A stretch of 64,000 nt of DNA from Chloroflexi bacterium UBA6077. Lineage in GTDB: Bacteria; Chloroflexota; UBA6077. The stretch's first letter is position 1. Each line of letters begins with the position of its first letter. The notes under the pieces are model-generated. The model was not told the origin of the DNA. It worked only from the letters and a program-made list of their open reading frames with translations, and ran no database searches. This document shows positions 8,885 to 16,347 of this stretch, one piece after another. The stretch lies in assembly GCA_002436065.1 (NCBI GenBank), contig DIXP01000008.1, positions 181,452-245,451 on the forward strand, given 5' to 3'. The position numbers and the translations under genes were made by a program.

Positions 8885-9316
8885 TTGGGAACACAACTCG
8901 ACGTTAAGAAGCTTACAGCAACAGCCACCATTCCCCTCTACGCCACCCAGGGCGCAGCGGGGCTCGATCTCTACGCCTGCCTCGATGAGCCGCTCGCTAT
9001 TCCACCAGGACAACTCGTTCGCATCCCAACAGGCATCGCGGTGGCGATCCCCGACGGATTCGTAGGGCTCGTCCGCGACCGCTCCAGCCTGGCCATGGCG
9101 GGGCTGCACACTGTGGCTGGAGTGATCGACAGCGACTATCGCGGTGAAGTCCTTGTGGCCGCCCGTAATTCGGGCCCTGAGCCGATCGTTGTGCGCTCGG
9201 GCGAGCGCGTCGCCCAAATGCTGCTCATCCCCTGCCCCCAACTGACTGTTGCAGAGGTTCCAGCGCTCCCCCCAACCAAACGCGGGGACGGAGGTTTCGG
9301 CAGCACGGGCCGATAG
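8885..9316 (+). CDS. dut: Deoxyuridine 5'-triphosphate nucleotidohydrolase (dUTPase)
   Basis: All five motifs of trimeric dUTPases are present in order: AGLDLYA, RDRSSLAMAGL, GVIDSDYRGEV, RVAQMLL and RGDGGFGSTG. The enzyme hydrolyses dUTP to dUMP and pyrophosphate, limiting uracil in DNA. The TTG at 8885 is chosen because AGGAGG (8873-8878) lies 6 nt upstream and because it gives 143 residues, the usual size. It sits in host DNA, well outside the prophage. Confidence 0.95.
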   Translation: MGTQLDVKKLTATATIPLYATQGAAGLDLYACLDEPLAIPPGQLVRIPTGIAVAIPDGFVGLVRDRSSLAMAGLHTVAGVIDSDYRGEVLVAARNSGPEPIVVRSGERVAQMLLIPCPQLTVAEVPALPPTKRGDGGFGSTGR

Positions 9317-9479
9317 AGGCCGCAAACCCTCCATCCACTCGGCTACACGTCTCTTCAGCCCGCACCGTTACCACCAAGGCCGCGCCTCTCAAGCGAGCGA
9401 CGCGGCCTCCATTGGTACGACTGCCCGACTGAGTGTCAGGCTCGAAGGGGAGCAAGCACACCGCGCGAAATGACCGTAG

Positions 9480-9863
9480 CTATTTGGTAGCGGTCGGAAT
9501 GGCCATGGGCGTACCTGCCGGCTTGGTGGCCGCTGCAGCAGGCGTCGTACCCGCCGCCGGCGTTGTACCTGCTGGCTTGGTCGCCGCGGCCGCAGGCGTC
9601 GTACCCGCTGCGGGCGTTGTACCTGCTGGCTTGGTGGCTGCGGCCGCGGGTGTAGCTGCGCCCGGTGCGGCGGTCGTAGGTGCCGCCGCCGGCTTGGTGG
9701 CAACCGGGCTCGCCGCCGGAGCGGCCGGTGTCGCGGCCGCCGGTGCAGCGGCCGGCTTCGTGGGAACCACCGTGGGCGTTGGGGCCGGTGTGGAAGGGCA
9801 CGCAACCACGAAGGTCGCCACAACAAGGGCACCCAGGATCAGAAGAGGTTTTCGAGCATTCAC
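9480..9863 (-). CDS. Low-complexity Ala/Pro/Thr lipoprotein
   Basis: The 127-residue product has a signal peptide and lipobox (VATFVVAC, Cys 22). After that it is almost only Ala, Pro, Thr, Lys and Gly. An 18-residue unit (PAAAATKPAGTTPAAGTT) is repeated head to tail from a 54-bp DNA repeat. No folded domain is visible. It may be a cell-wall-spanning spacer or a short-lived surface protein; the function is unknown. Confidence 0.6.
   Translation of the reverse strand: MNARKPLLILGALVVATFVVACPSTPAPTPTVVPTKPAAAPAAATPAAPAASPVATKPAAAPTTAAPGAATPAAAATKPAGTTPAAGTTPAAAATKPAGTTPAAGTTPAAAATKPAGTPMAIPTATK
9511..9650. repeat. 54-bp tandem repeat, about 2.6 copies
   Basis: Units start at 9511, 9565 and 9619, each opening with GTACCTGCYGGCTTGGT. 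They differ by a few silent or conservative changes. Each unit encodes 18 residues of the lipoprotein on the minus strand, so copy changes keep the frame. Confidence 0.85.
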
Positions 9864-10273
9864 AACAGCACTCCCTTGGGTTTCTGGATGGCAGGCTCAG
9901 CGCCCGCCAGATGCCTTCCTTCCAATAGGGGACGATCGCTACGCTGGGGGACCACGCCGCGGAGGGTAGCGACCTAGGCGCACTCCCATAGACAGTGGCG
10001 CCAAGGGTTTTTGCACTCCTTACCTCCCACTAGAGTATGCCGCTCGGCGGAGCCAGTGGCCGGACTAGCGTCGCAGCACCAAAAAGAAACACCGGGCCAC
10101 AGGCAGTATCACCAGATCACTCGCTACACTGCACTGTGGCCTCATCTAAGAGCAGCAAGATATGTACCGTCCACAACTCCTGTTGTGCCCAGCATGCTCT
10201 CGCTGAAAATATGCAAGGCACGGGCTGGTCCGGGAATTGATACACCACTGCTGCAGACCGAGGAGGTGCCCTC
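9864..10273. other. Intergenic region between divergent genes
   Basis: This 410-bp stretch separates the minus-strand lipoprotein from the plus-strand winged-helix gene and must hold both promoters. No clear gene, repeat or well-spaced -35/-10 pair was found. Confidence 0.4.
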
Positions 10274-10780
10274 TTGGAAAAGAAAGCCGACAGGGGATGG
10301 GCCGAACCCCATGGCAAACCCCTCACCGCCGACACGTACCATGTTCTTCGCCCCGTCGAAGACACCCGCTCACAGCAGGTTGAGCTGGACGACGGACCCG
10401 ACTATGTGGATGCCTGGGTGGAGGAGAACTTCGGCTCTAATGTTGCCTGCTTTGTCCGAGTCTGCTGCACCTCCTTCTTGCGCTGGGAGCTGCTAAGGCT
10501 CCTCTACCAGACCCGCGATGGTGTGTCCCTGAGGACACTCGCTGACCTGACCGGCAGCAATCCGATGGCCGCATCTATTGAGCTGCAGGGTCTAGCCTCC
10601 CTTGGGATAATCAGCTTTCGGCCCCTTGGGAAGGACACGTCATATCACCTGGACACCACTTCACCCCTGCGCTCCGCCCTGGATGCGGCTATTCGGGGCT
10701 TCACCAATAGCCAGGCCTTCCAATTTGCCCTGGTCTACTCCATCGTCCGGGCAAATCACCTCCAAGCAGAGCCTGACTAA
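10274..10780 (+). CDS. Putative winged-helix transcriptional regulator
   Basis: The 168-residue protein has a central segment (FLRWELLRLLYQTRDGVSLRTLADLTGSNPMAASIELQ, residues about 68-107) that fits a winged helix-turn-helix. It is followed by LASLGIISFRPLGKDTSYHL, the expected wing. The acidic N-terminus is unassigned. The TTG start at 10274 has GGAGGTG 7 nt upstream. A GntR/ArsR-like reading of a DNA-binding regulator is an inference from fold pattern only. Confidence 0.65.
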   Translation: MEKKADRGWAEPHGKPLTADTYHVLRPVEDTRSQQVELDDGPDYVDAWVEENFGSNVACFVRVCCTSFLRWELLRLLYQTRDGVSLRTLADLTGSNPMAASIELQGLASLGIISFRPLGKDTSYHLDTTSPLRSALDAAIRGFTNSQAFQFALVYSIVRANHLQAEPD

Positions 10781-10802
10781 CGGCATGACAACCCATAGAA
10801 AA

Positions 10803-10838
10803 GACAGCAGCGAGGACCATCGCATCCTCGCTGCTGTC
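10803..10838 (+). terminator. Strong hairpin after the winged-helix gene
   Basis: GACAGCAGCGAGG (10803-10815) pairs perfectly with 10826-10838 around a 10-nt loop. It lies 22 nt after the stop and may also end the convergent gene at 10859-11077. No T-tract follows. Confidence 0.7.
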
Positions 10839-10858
10839 AGATGGCTATAGACTTCCAG

Positions 10859-11077
10859 CTACTGGCGCCGTTTTCTGCCCCTTCGGCCGCCTCTGGTCTG
10901 CTTCGGCTCGCCGCCCTCCTCGGACACGGGGTACTGGCTGGCCAGCCACACCTGCAGCTCCTTGGGTGTGTCCACTACCTCTTCCCGCACCCAATCTGGG
11001 GCCAACTCTAGCTCGTCAGGCATCCAGGTAATGTCGGCAAGCCTCACAAATCGCCGCCTAGCATCCCATGGTGACAC
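10859..11077 (-). CDS. Small hypothetical protein with basic tail
   Basis: This 72-residue protein is acidic in its first half (PDELELAPDWVREEVV) and ends in a strongly basic tail (GGRRGRKRRQ), suggesting nucleic-acid contact. It is not recognised. The GTG start at 11077 has GGAGGGGG about 6 nt upstream, which supports a real gene. Confidence 0.5.
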   Translation of the reverse strand: MSPWDARRRFVRLADITWMPDELELAPDWVREEVVDTPKELQVWLASQYPVSEEGGEPKQTRGGRRGRKRRQ

Positions 11078-11152
11078 TGCTTGCCCCCTCCAGTCTGCGG
11101 CCTCCTAATGGCCCATTTGCTTCACCCACATTATACGCCAGTGGCACAAGGC

Positions 11153-11515
11153 CTAGCCCATTCCCATGCTATCCAGCTCTTCGTCGCTAATCCCGTAGTA
11201 ATGAGCTACTTCGTGAAGCACGGTGCGACGCACCTCCTCCCTAACCTCCTCGGGACTGGAGCAGATGGATAGGATGGGCCTGCGAAATATGAGGATGCGG
11301 TCTGGTATGGCCAGGTTGTACCAGTCCCCTCTCTCGGTCAAAGGGATGCCATCGTAAAAGCCCAGTAACGTCTCCCCTCGGGGCATACCGAGGCTTTCCA
11401 GCAACAGCTGGGAGGGCTCCTCTTCTACCACCACGGCCACGTTCTCCAACTTCGACCGGAATGGCTCAGCTATCCCCTCCAACGCCTGCTCCACCAACCG
11501 TTGGAAATCACCCAT
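11153..11515 (-). CDS. Zincin-like metallopeptidase family protein (PF06262-type)
   Basis: The 120-residue protein has the family layout: MGDFQRLVEQALEGIAEPF at the start, VAVVVEEEPS, LGFYDGIPLTERGDW in the middle, and a C-terminal zinc-site helix TVLHEVAHYYGISDEEL (HExxH). These minimal gluzincin proteins are single-domain and poorly characterised. The start at 11515 gives the conserved N-terminus and length; a longer frame to 11620 adds a basic unconserved stretch. It lies upstream of tRNA-Glu on the opposite strand. Confidence 0.85.
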   Translation of the reverse strand: MGDFQRLVEQALEGIAEPFRSKLENVAVVVEEEPSQLLLESLGMPRGETLLGFYDGIPLTERGDWYNLAIPDRILIFRRPILSICSSPEEVREEVRRTVLHEVAHYYGISDEELDSMGMG

Positions 11516-11758
11516 GCTGCTCTGGCCCTGCGGCGTCTTGGGTCGCAACCGCGAGAGCCTCCGCTGTCTATCTCCACCCTTCTTCCTAGTCAACGCACCT
11601 CTCCCATCTTGCCTCCACACCCAAGGGTCGTCGCGCCTCTTACACCATTCTCGCCCAGGGAGAGCCAGGGCACTCGGCTCAGCCCCATTCTATACTCTAC
11701 GCCACAAAGCTCGCACACATTCGCCGGACCCTGCCGGCCCATTCACCTGTGAAAACGG

Positions 11759-11787
11759 TTGACCTCCAACGCGATATCCGGTAGAAT
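11759..11787 (+). promoter_or_regulatory. Sigma-70-type promoter of tRNA-Glu
   Basis: TTGACC at 11759-11764 and TAGAAT at 11782-11787 are 17 bp apart. The -10 ends 22 bp before the tRNA. Confidence 0.75.
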
Positions 11788-11809
11788 AGCTACGTTCCCC
11801 GGTTGACCC

Positions 11810-11886
11810 GGCGCATTCGTCTAGCGGCCCAGGACACCTCCCTCTCAAGGAGGAGATCACCGGTTCGAATCCGGTATGCGCTACCA
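11810..11886 (+). tRNA. tRNA-Glu (anticodon CTC), CCA encoded
   Basis: A full cloverleaf is visible: acceptor GGCGCAT with ATGCGCT (G1-U72 wobble), D arm GTCTAGCGGCCCAGGAC, anticodon stem CCTCC/GGAGG with loop CTCTCAA (anticodon CTC), T arm ACCGG/CCGGT with loop TTCGAAT, discriminator A and encoded CCA at 11884-11886. It has its own promoter and terminator, so it is a single-gene unit. Confidence 0.95.
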
Positions 11887-11981
11887 AACGCAACGCAAAC
11901 CGAACAAACGATGACGGCACAATCGATCTCGAGGAACTGTCATTCCCTGGGCGGGAAGCATTACTGAAGGCGGGAATACTG

Positions 11982-12009
11982 GACCGGCTCTCTTAGGAGC
12001 CGGTCTTTT
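11982..12009 (+). terminator. Rho-independent terminator downstream of tRNA-Glu
   Basis: GACCGGCTC and GAGCCGGTC form a 9-bp stem with a 6-nt loop followed by TTTT. Confidence 0.8.
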
Positions 12010-12037
12010 CGTTCCGCGCGGAATAGGTTGGGAGTGG

Positions 12038-12277
12038 CTAGGCAGCCACGTCGACGTCTACCGTGATGAGCTGCGGCCGTTCGTCCTCTTCGGGGATCGG
12101 TTCACCATCCTTGATGAGCCCATTGATGTGGCACCGGATGGCGTCCTTCGCCATCGCGATGGAATCCTCCAGCGTCTCCCCTTGTGTTACGCAGACGGGA
12201 AGAGCTGGCACGGTTACGGTATACCCGCCTTCTTCGAAGTCCGGGTCCAGCAGGATCGTGTAGGTACGACTGACCAT
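12038..12277 (-). CDS. HicB-like antitoxin domain protein
   Basis: The 79-residue protein matches the HicB partial RNase H-like fold: YTILLDPDFEEGGYTVTVPALPVCVTQGETLEDSIAMAKDAIRCHINGL. HicB normally neutralises the HicA mRNA interferase and represses its operon through a C-terminal DNA-binding domain. Here no hicA and no obvious HTH or RHH tail is present. It is the last gene of a run that begins with a separate antitoxin and a RelE toxin, 22 bp downstream of relE. ATG 12277 is preceded by an AGAGAGG-like SD. Confidence 0.8.
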   Translation of the reverse strand: MVSRTYTILLDPDFEEGGYTVTVPALPVCVTQGETLEDSIAMAKDAIRCHINGLIKDGEPIPEEDERPQLITVDVDVAA

Positions 12278-12299
12278 ACCAGCCTCTCTCGATCCGCGC

Positions 12300-12557
12300 C
12301 TATCGCCTGTATGCTTCGCGTCGGTGATTGACCCTGAGGACCTCGATAACGCCGGAGCCATGGTGGAACTGGAAGCGCACCCGCCAGTCCCCAACCCTGA
12401 GACGTAGCTCTTCTCCCTCGCCCGTCAGCTTCTTCACGTCGACGTGAGAGCCCTCGGCCAGTCGATCCAGGGTATCGAGGATTCGCTCTTTTACCTGCCG
12501 ATCCAGCCGTGACGCATCCTTCAGCGCGCGCTCGGTCCACTGTATCTCCCACTTCAC
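12300..12557 (-). CDS. RelE/ParE superfamily toxin
   Basis: The 85-residue basic protein fits RelE: EIQWTERALKDASRLDRQVKERILDTLDRLAEG, then KLTGEGEELRLRVGDWRVRFQFHHGSGVIEVLRVNHRREAYR. The LRVGDWRVRF strand and VNHRREAYR end are the conserved RelE core; catalytic residues of these ribosome-dependent mRNA interferases are spread over them. Its ATG overlaps the antitoxin stop by 4 bp (ATGA), the normal coupled arrangement. Confidence 0.9.
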   Translation of the reverse strand: MKWEIQWTERALKDASRLDRQVKERILDTLDRLAEGSHVDVKKLTGEGEELRLRVGDWRVRFQFHHGSGVIEVLRVNHRREAYRR

Positions 12558-12808
12558 GAGCCGAGCAACCTCCGACGGGCTTCTTCCTGAGAAACCACGC
12601 GACCCGAGGCCACGTCCTCCTTGGCCTCCTGGACGGCCTGGCGCTCCTCCTCCGTCTCGGGCTCATCATCCAGGGGAGCATTCAGCAGGGTGCGCAACAC
12701 CGGATCGGTTGCCACATCGGCAAGGTAGCGCAGGTAGCTGCGGACGGCGGGCAGCTCGCTCTCCGGAAGCTTGTCGATCAGCTCATGCAGCTCCTCTCGT
12801 GCGATCAT
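12554..12808 (-). CDS. Antitoxin partner of RelE
   Basis: The 84-residue acidic, helical protein (REELHELIDKLPESELPAVRSYLRYL, then a Glu-rich tail ending in VVSQEEARRRLLGS) is of the type commonly paired with RelE/ParE toxins. It precedes the toxin and overlaps it by 4 bp. The N-terminal helices probably bind DNA and the acidic tail wraps the toxin. ATG 12808 is preceded by GAGAGGTAG. The upstream -10-like TATAAT near 12914-12919 may be its promoter. Confidence 0.75.
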   Translation of the reverse strand: MIAREELHELIDKLPESELPAVRSYLRYLADVATDPVLRTLLNAPLDDEPETEEERQAVQEAKEDVASGRVVSQEEARRRLLGS

Positions 12809-13522
12809 GGTACTACCTCTCATCTTTGGACAATGCAAACTTACCGCCGTGCGGATTCGGCACTCCTGCGGGCGTGCAGAGCCTGTGGTTCGGGGTTCTG
12901 CTCCAACGCCCATTATTATAAAGGCCCAGGGCCGGTGCTAGTAGCACCGGCCCTGGGCAAAGAGGTGCCCCGAGTGACCTTTCCGTTGCCGTTCGCCGGA
13001 TCTCTCCCCTATACGCTTCGGATTGCGCCTCAGCGTCGGGTCGGTTCCAACTCCCGTTTGGCCTTGAGTCTCCCGCCAACCGCCCATCAGGCATTCCACC
13101 TGCAGGCTGCACCGACGTTGCTCTCCAGGCCACCAAACCTTACTACAGAACCAGCCTACCGGGTTTCCCTGGTCCGCCGACCCTGTCTCTCGGCTCGGTC
13201 TCCGAACCTTGCCTGAGTCCTCTAGAAGAGTCCCCCCCTCTTTCGGATCCCCTGCCCTGTTCGGTGTCACGTACCGGATCTCTCGGGGCATGATAACTAT
13301 AGCAATTCCTGAGCAGCTGTCAATTCCCAAAGGCCCAGTTTTGGGCAGCGTGGGCGAACTGTAAAAAGAGTCCTAAGAAGCGAACGCACCCACTCCAGAC
13401 GGTATATACTGTCGCCGACTAAAGTCCAACGAGGCTCGGCGGCCCGGTGACGATCTGGACCCCAGCCCCACTTCGTCCCGGGCCCACTGCAAAGCCCACC
13501 GACACCACTGGAGGCTTGTTCA
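12809..13522. other. 700-bp region without a recognised gene
   Basis: This region holds the palindrome at 12924-12958, a minus-strand TATAAT that could serve the antitoxin operon, and about 360 bp of GC-rich DNA (12960-13330). That DNA is open in several frames but gives only basic, low-complexity products. A -10-like TATACT (13405-13410) may serve the downstream plus-strand gene. A structured RNA between 12960 and 13330 is possible; I could not match it to RNase P, tmRNA, 6S or SRP RNA. Confidence 0.4.
12924..12958. repeat. Perfect 14-bp-stem palindrome upstream of the toxin-antitoxin operon
   Basis: GCCCAGGGCCGGTG and its exact complement flank a CTAGTAG loop. Read on the minus strand it is followed by CTTTATAATAATGG, that is, a TATAAT box. 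It can act as a terminator hairpin for upstream transcription or as an operator next to the promoter. Confidence 0.65.
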
Positions 13523-14539
13523 ATGCAGCGCTTGATCCTGGCCCTTGCCACCGCAGTCATCGCCCTATCCTCCCTGACAATCGCGGCCTCCGCCCAGTCG
13601 GCGGCCGAATTCAAACTCGGCTTCAAGGCCCTCGCCGATCAGATCCCAGAGATAGCCGGGCAGCCCTTGGAGAACGAGCAGTCTGCGGCCAACGGGGATG
13701 CACTGCAGCGAACGTCGACCGGCCTCATGGCCTGGCGGAAGGCAGACAACTGGACAGCCTTCACCGATGGTTTCCGTAGTTGGGTCAACGGCCCTGAAGG
13801 CATCCAGGTCAGGCTGAACGACCAGCGGTTCAGTTGGGAAGCACCCACGCCGGCAGCACCGTCCCCCACACCGCAGCCAATAGCCGCCCGGCCGACCTTC
13901 GCAGCTACCCCTACCCCCTCCCCGACAGCTTCCCCATCTCCCACCATCGGTGTGTACAAGTTAAACGTCGTCCAGGGAGAGCTGTTGGAATCCAATACGG
14001 TGTGGGTTCTGGGCGAACTCCGGAACGATAGCCAGATCCCAGCCTACTCGATCAAGCTCACTGCGCGTCTGCTGGGCGAGGCTGGCGACACAGCGGCCTC
14101 TGCCACCCAAAGCTACAACTATCTGGCTCCGGGTGACGCCATCGGCTTCCGTCTCCAACTCCCCAAGCCACTGGCCCCCTACGCCAGAACGGACGTGTCT
14201 GCAACCGCGGCCGGAACCTCCTTCGCTCGGTACGAGAAGCTGGCTGTGGCGGGTACAACCATGAAGAAGACCGACGCGACCAGCGTCGGAGGCGACGCCT
14301 TCGAATGGACAAGCTCGGTCACCAACCAGAGTAGCTCCAACCTGACAGCCTGCGTGGCATACGTGTGGTTCCTAGACGAATACGACAGAGTGCTGTGGGC
14401 AGATACCACATTCCCCTCGACTAATCTGGCGCCCAACGCCTCGGCGGAGTTCGTCGTCCGGACCCTTCGCTACAAGTACAACCCACAGACAGCCGGGATC
14501 AACCAGGTGCGGGCCTACGCCGTCGGCATCCAGCAGTAA
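13523..14539 (+). CDS. Exported FxLYD-like beta-domain protein
   Basis: The 338-residue protein has a signal peptide (LILALATAVIALSSLTIAASAQ, cleavage near residue 25), a helical region, and a Pro/Thr/Ser linker (residues about 107-142). Two immunoglobulin-like repeats follow. The first contains VLGELRNDSQIPAYSIKLTARLL, the second TSSVTNQSSSNLTACVAYVWFLDEYDRVL. This matches FxLYD/DUF-type surface modules of unknown binding partner. A TATACT box lies about 115 bp upstream. A strong hairpin follows the stop. Confidence 0.7.
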   Translation: MQRLILALATAVIALSSLTIAASAQSAAEFKLGFKALADQIPEIAGQPLENEQSAANGDALQRTSTGLMAWRKADNWTAFTDGFRSWVNGPEGIQVRLNDQRFSWEAPTPAAPSPTPQPIAARPTFAATPTPSPTASPSPTIGVYKLNVVQGELLESNTVWVLGELRNDSQIPAYSIKLTARLLGEAGDTAASATQSYNYLAPGDAIGFRLQLPKPLAPYARTDVSATAAGTSFARYEKLAVAGTTMKKTDATSVGGDAFEWTSSVTNQSSSNLTACVAYVWFLDEYDRVLWADTTFPSTNLAPNASAEFVVRTLRYKYNPQTAGINQVRAYAVGIQQ

Positions 14540-14550
14540 ACGCGGCACTC

Positions 14551-14586
14551 TGCCAAGGACGTTTTCGCCCCCTAACGTCCTTGGCA
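14551..14586 (+). terminator. Strong hairpin after the exported protein gene
   Basis: TGCCAAGGACGTT pairs perfectly with AACGTCCTTGGCA around a 10-nt loop, 11 nt after the stop codon. No T-tract follows. Confidence 0.7.
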
Positions 14587-14610
14587 GATCATCCACCCTT
14601 CCCACTTTCC

Positions 14611-14639
14611 TTGCTTCTATGCCCACCGAAAGGTAGAAT
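14611..14639 (+). promoter_or_regulatory. Putative promoter of mntP
   Basis: TTGCTT (14611-14616) and TAGAAT (14634-14639) are 17 bp apart and lie about 150 bp upstream of the mntP start, leaving a leader with one strong hairpin. Confidence 0.55.
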
Positions 14640-14645
14640 TCTATG

Positions 14646-14670
14646 TGCGCGGGGGCTTGTCCCCCGCGCA
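14646..14670. repeat. REP-like hairpin in the mntP leader
   Basis: TGCGCGGGGG and CCCCCGCGCA pair around CTTGT. It begins 7 nt after the proposed -10, so it would sit at the very 5' end of the transcript. Confidence 0.6.
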
Positions 14671-14786
14671 TGCCCTGTCGTCTAGTACCCTGGCACTTGT
14701 GCGGGTGTGGAGTCTTCCGGCCACAGGCAGCAGCCCGGAGGTGTCTCCTTTCTTACATCGCTCCGATCGTCGGAGGTCACTGCGCA

Positions 14787-15344
14787 TTGGAACTACTGCC
14801 CCTCCTGGGGATTGCTTTCGGGCTCGCCATGGACGCGTTCTCCGTGGCCGTCGCCACAGGGATATGCCTGGGAAAGGTGTCGGCCCGCCAGGCATTCCGC
14901 CTCTCCTTCCACTTCGGCCTGTTCCAGGCCGGCATGCCCGTCCTGGGTTGGGTGGCGGGATCCTTGGTAGCGGAGCAGATCCGCAACTTCGATCACTGGG
15001 TAGCCTTTGCACTGCTCGCCTTCGTCGGCGGGAAGATGCTGTGGGAGGCGCTCCATCCCGAAGATGAGTGCGCCGATCGCGGCGACCCTACCCGCGGCGC
15101 CTCGCTGATAATGCTCTCGGTGGCTACCAGCATCGACGCCTTCGCCATCGGGCTCAGCCTGGCGCTGCTGCGGGTCCCAGTGCTGTTCCCCAGCATCGTG
15201 ATCGGCGCCGTGGCCGCCAACATGACCCTCCTCGGGCTGCAGATTGGACGGCGCGCCGGCCACCTCCTTGGACGCAAGATGGAGATCATAGGCGGCCTGG
15301 TGCTCATAGCCATCGGACTCAAGATACTACTGGAGCACTTATGA
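14787..15344 (+). CDS. mntP: Manganese efflux pump MntP family
   Basis: The 185-residue membrane protein has six hydrophobic helices. It carries the MntP signatures: GLAMDAFSVAVATG near residue 13 and its internal repeat SVATSIDAFAIGLSLA near residue 115, each with the metal-site Asp. RLSFHFGLFQAGMPVLGW is also typical. MntP exports excess Mn2+. The TTG start at 14787 follows GGAGG (14772-14776) and gives the normal family length; the long upstream frame is not conserved. No yybP-ykoY manganese riboswitch pattern was recognised in the 150-nt leader. Confidence 0.9.
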   Translation: MELLPLLGIAFGLAMDAFSVAVATGICLGKVSARQAFRLSFHFGLFQAGMPVLGWVAGSLVAEQIRNFDHWVAFALLAFVGGKMLWEALHPEDECADRGDPTRGASLIMLSVATSIDAFAIGLSLALLRVPVLFPSIVIGAVAANMTLLGLQIGRRAGHLLGRKMEIIGGLVLIAIGLKILLEHL

Positions 15345-15356
15345 TCCTTAGCGACG

Positions 15357-15385
15357 TTGACAACCGCCATGCGAGGCGATATGCT
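15357..15385 (+). promoter_or_regulatory. Sigma-70-type promoter of tatA
   Basis: TTGACA at 15357-15362 and TATGCT at 15380-15385 are 17 bp apart, about 72 bp upstream of the tatA start. Confidence 0.7.
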
Positions 15386-15456
15386 TCCTCCGTTCCGATA
15401 AGGGGCGACCACCACTGGCTCGCCGCGCTCGACCTCTACGCTTCGGGAGGTACTCC

Positions 15457-15642
15457 ATGCCGACGTTCGGCCCTGGGGAATTAATACTAGTCCTGCTTAT
15501 AGTCATCATCGTGTTTGGCGCCGGAAAGCTTGGAGAGGTGGGAGGAGCCCTCGGCAAGGGCATCAAGGAGTTCCGCAAGGCAACGGTCGATGAGGCATCC
15601 GCCGCTGCCCCCAAGGATGCGGAGTCCAAGGAAGCCAAGTAG
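15457..15642 (+). CDS. tatA: Sec-independent translocase protein TatA
   Basis: The 61-residue protein has the TatA layout: short N-terminus, one transmembrane helix (ELILVLLIVIIVFGAGKL), the FGxGKL hinge, an amphipathic helix (GGALGKGIKEFRKA), and a charged tail. TatA forms the pore of the twin-arginine pathway that exports folded proteins. GGGAGGT lies upstream of ATG. No tatC is adjacent. A hairpin terminator follows. Confidence 0.9.
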   Translation: MPTFGPGELILVLLIVIIVFGAGKLGEVGGALGKGIKEFRKATVDEASAAAPKDAESKEAK

Positions 15643-15675
15643 ACTCCTGTCGGTATCCGTCGTTCGCAATCCCCG

Positions 15676-15701
15676 GCTGGATCGGCCTCCGCCGATCCAG
15701 C
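15676..15701 (+). terminator. Hairpin after tatA
   Basis: GCTGGATCGGC pairs with GCCGATCCAGC around a CTCC loop, separating tatA from mobA. Confidence 0.65.
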
Positions 15702-15722
15702 TAGCTATTTGTGGGCTAGCCC

Positions 15723-16334
15723 ATGCAGAACTGCTCAGCCATCGTGCTCGCCGGGGGGCGAGCATCGCGCCTGGGAGGCGCCAACAAAGCCCTCCTGGAG
15801 ATCGGCGGGGTCAGGTTGGTGGACCGGGTGCTGGCAGCCATCCGTCCCTTGGTGGACCAGATCCTGATGGTGGGTCACCTGTTAGGGGATCTCAAGCTGC
15901 CCGGGGTGGAGATCGTTCCAGACCGCCAGCCAGGAGGCAGCGCCCTGCTGGGCATCTACTCCGGCATGCTGGCTGCCCGAAACCCCGTGTCCCTGGTGGT
16001 TGCCTGCGATATGCCCTTCCTCTCAACCCCGCTCCTGCAGCGGATCGCCACCCTCTCCGAGGGCTACGACATCACCGTGCCCCGGGTGGGGGCCCATCTG
16101 GAGGCGCTCCACGCGGCTTACCGCCGCGATTGTCTGCCCGTCATGGAGGAAGCATTGCAGGCCGGCCGCCACAAGATCATCGACTTCTATCCCCGTGTCA
16201 GGGTCCAGGAGGTCGCGGAGATGGAGCTCCGAGCCCTGGATCCCGAACTCCGATCCTTCTTCAATATCAACACCCCGACGGACCTCCAGAGGGCCAGGCA
16301 GCTGGCCTCCAGCGAGATGCTGTCCGGTGCATAA
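15723..16334 (+). CDS. mobA: Molybdenum cofactor guanylyltransferase MobA
   Basis: The 203-residue protein has the MobA nucleotidyltransferase signature AIVLAGGRASRLGGANKALL near the N-terminus, the VVACDMPFL metal site near residue 95, and RSFFNINTPTDL near the end. MobA joins GMP to molybdopterin to make the bis-guanine dinucleotide cofactor. The gene is followed 13 bp later by mobB, so they form an operon. The start is the first ATG with the family N-terminus. Confidence 0.93.
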   Translation: MQNCSAIVLAGGRASRLGGANKALLEIGGVRLVDRVLAAIRPLVDQILMVGHLLGDLKLPGVEIVPDRQPGGSALLGIYSGMLAARNPVSLVVACDMPFLSTPLLQRIATLSEGYDITVPRVGAHLEALHAAYRRDCLPVMEEALQAGRHKIIDFYPRVRVQEVAEMELRALDPELRSFFNINTPTDLQRARQLASSEMLSGA

Positions 16335-16347
16335 GAGGAGAGAACCG

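Noticed and set aside
9433..9969. Long plus-strand frame opposite the lipoprotein
   Set aside because: It is the complement of the 54-bp repeat coding region and gives a Gly/Ala/Val-rich product without SD or domain.
13010..13060. Short minus-strand match to a 16S rRNA helix (GACGCTGAGGCGC)
   Set aside because: Only about 13 bases match; flanking sequence does not follow rRNA.
12960..13330. RNase P, tmRNA, SRP or 6S RNA in the gene-free zone
   Set aside because: Signature sequences of these RNAs were looked for on both strands and not found.
14587..14786. Manganese (yybP-ykoY) riboswitch before mntP
   Set aside because: The leader has one GC-rich hairpin but not the conserved loops of that riboswitch.
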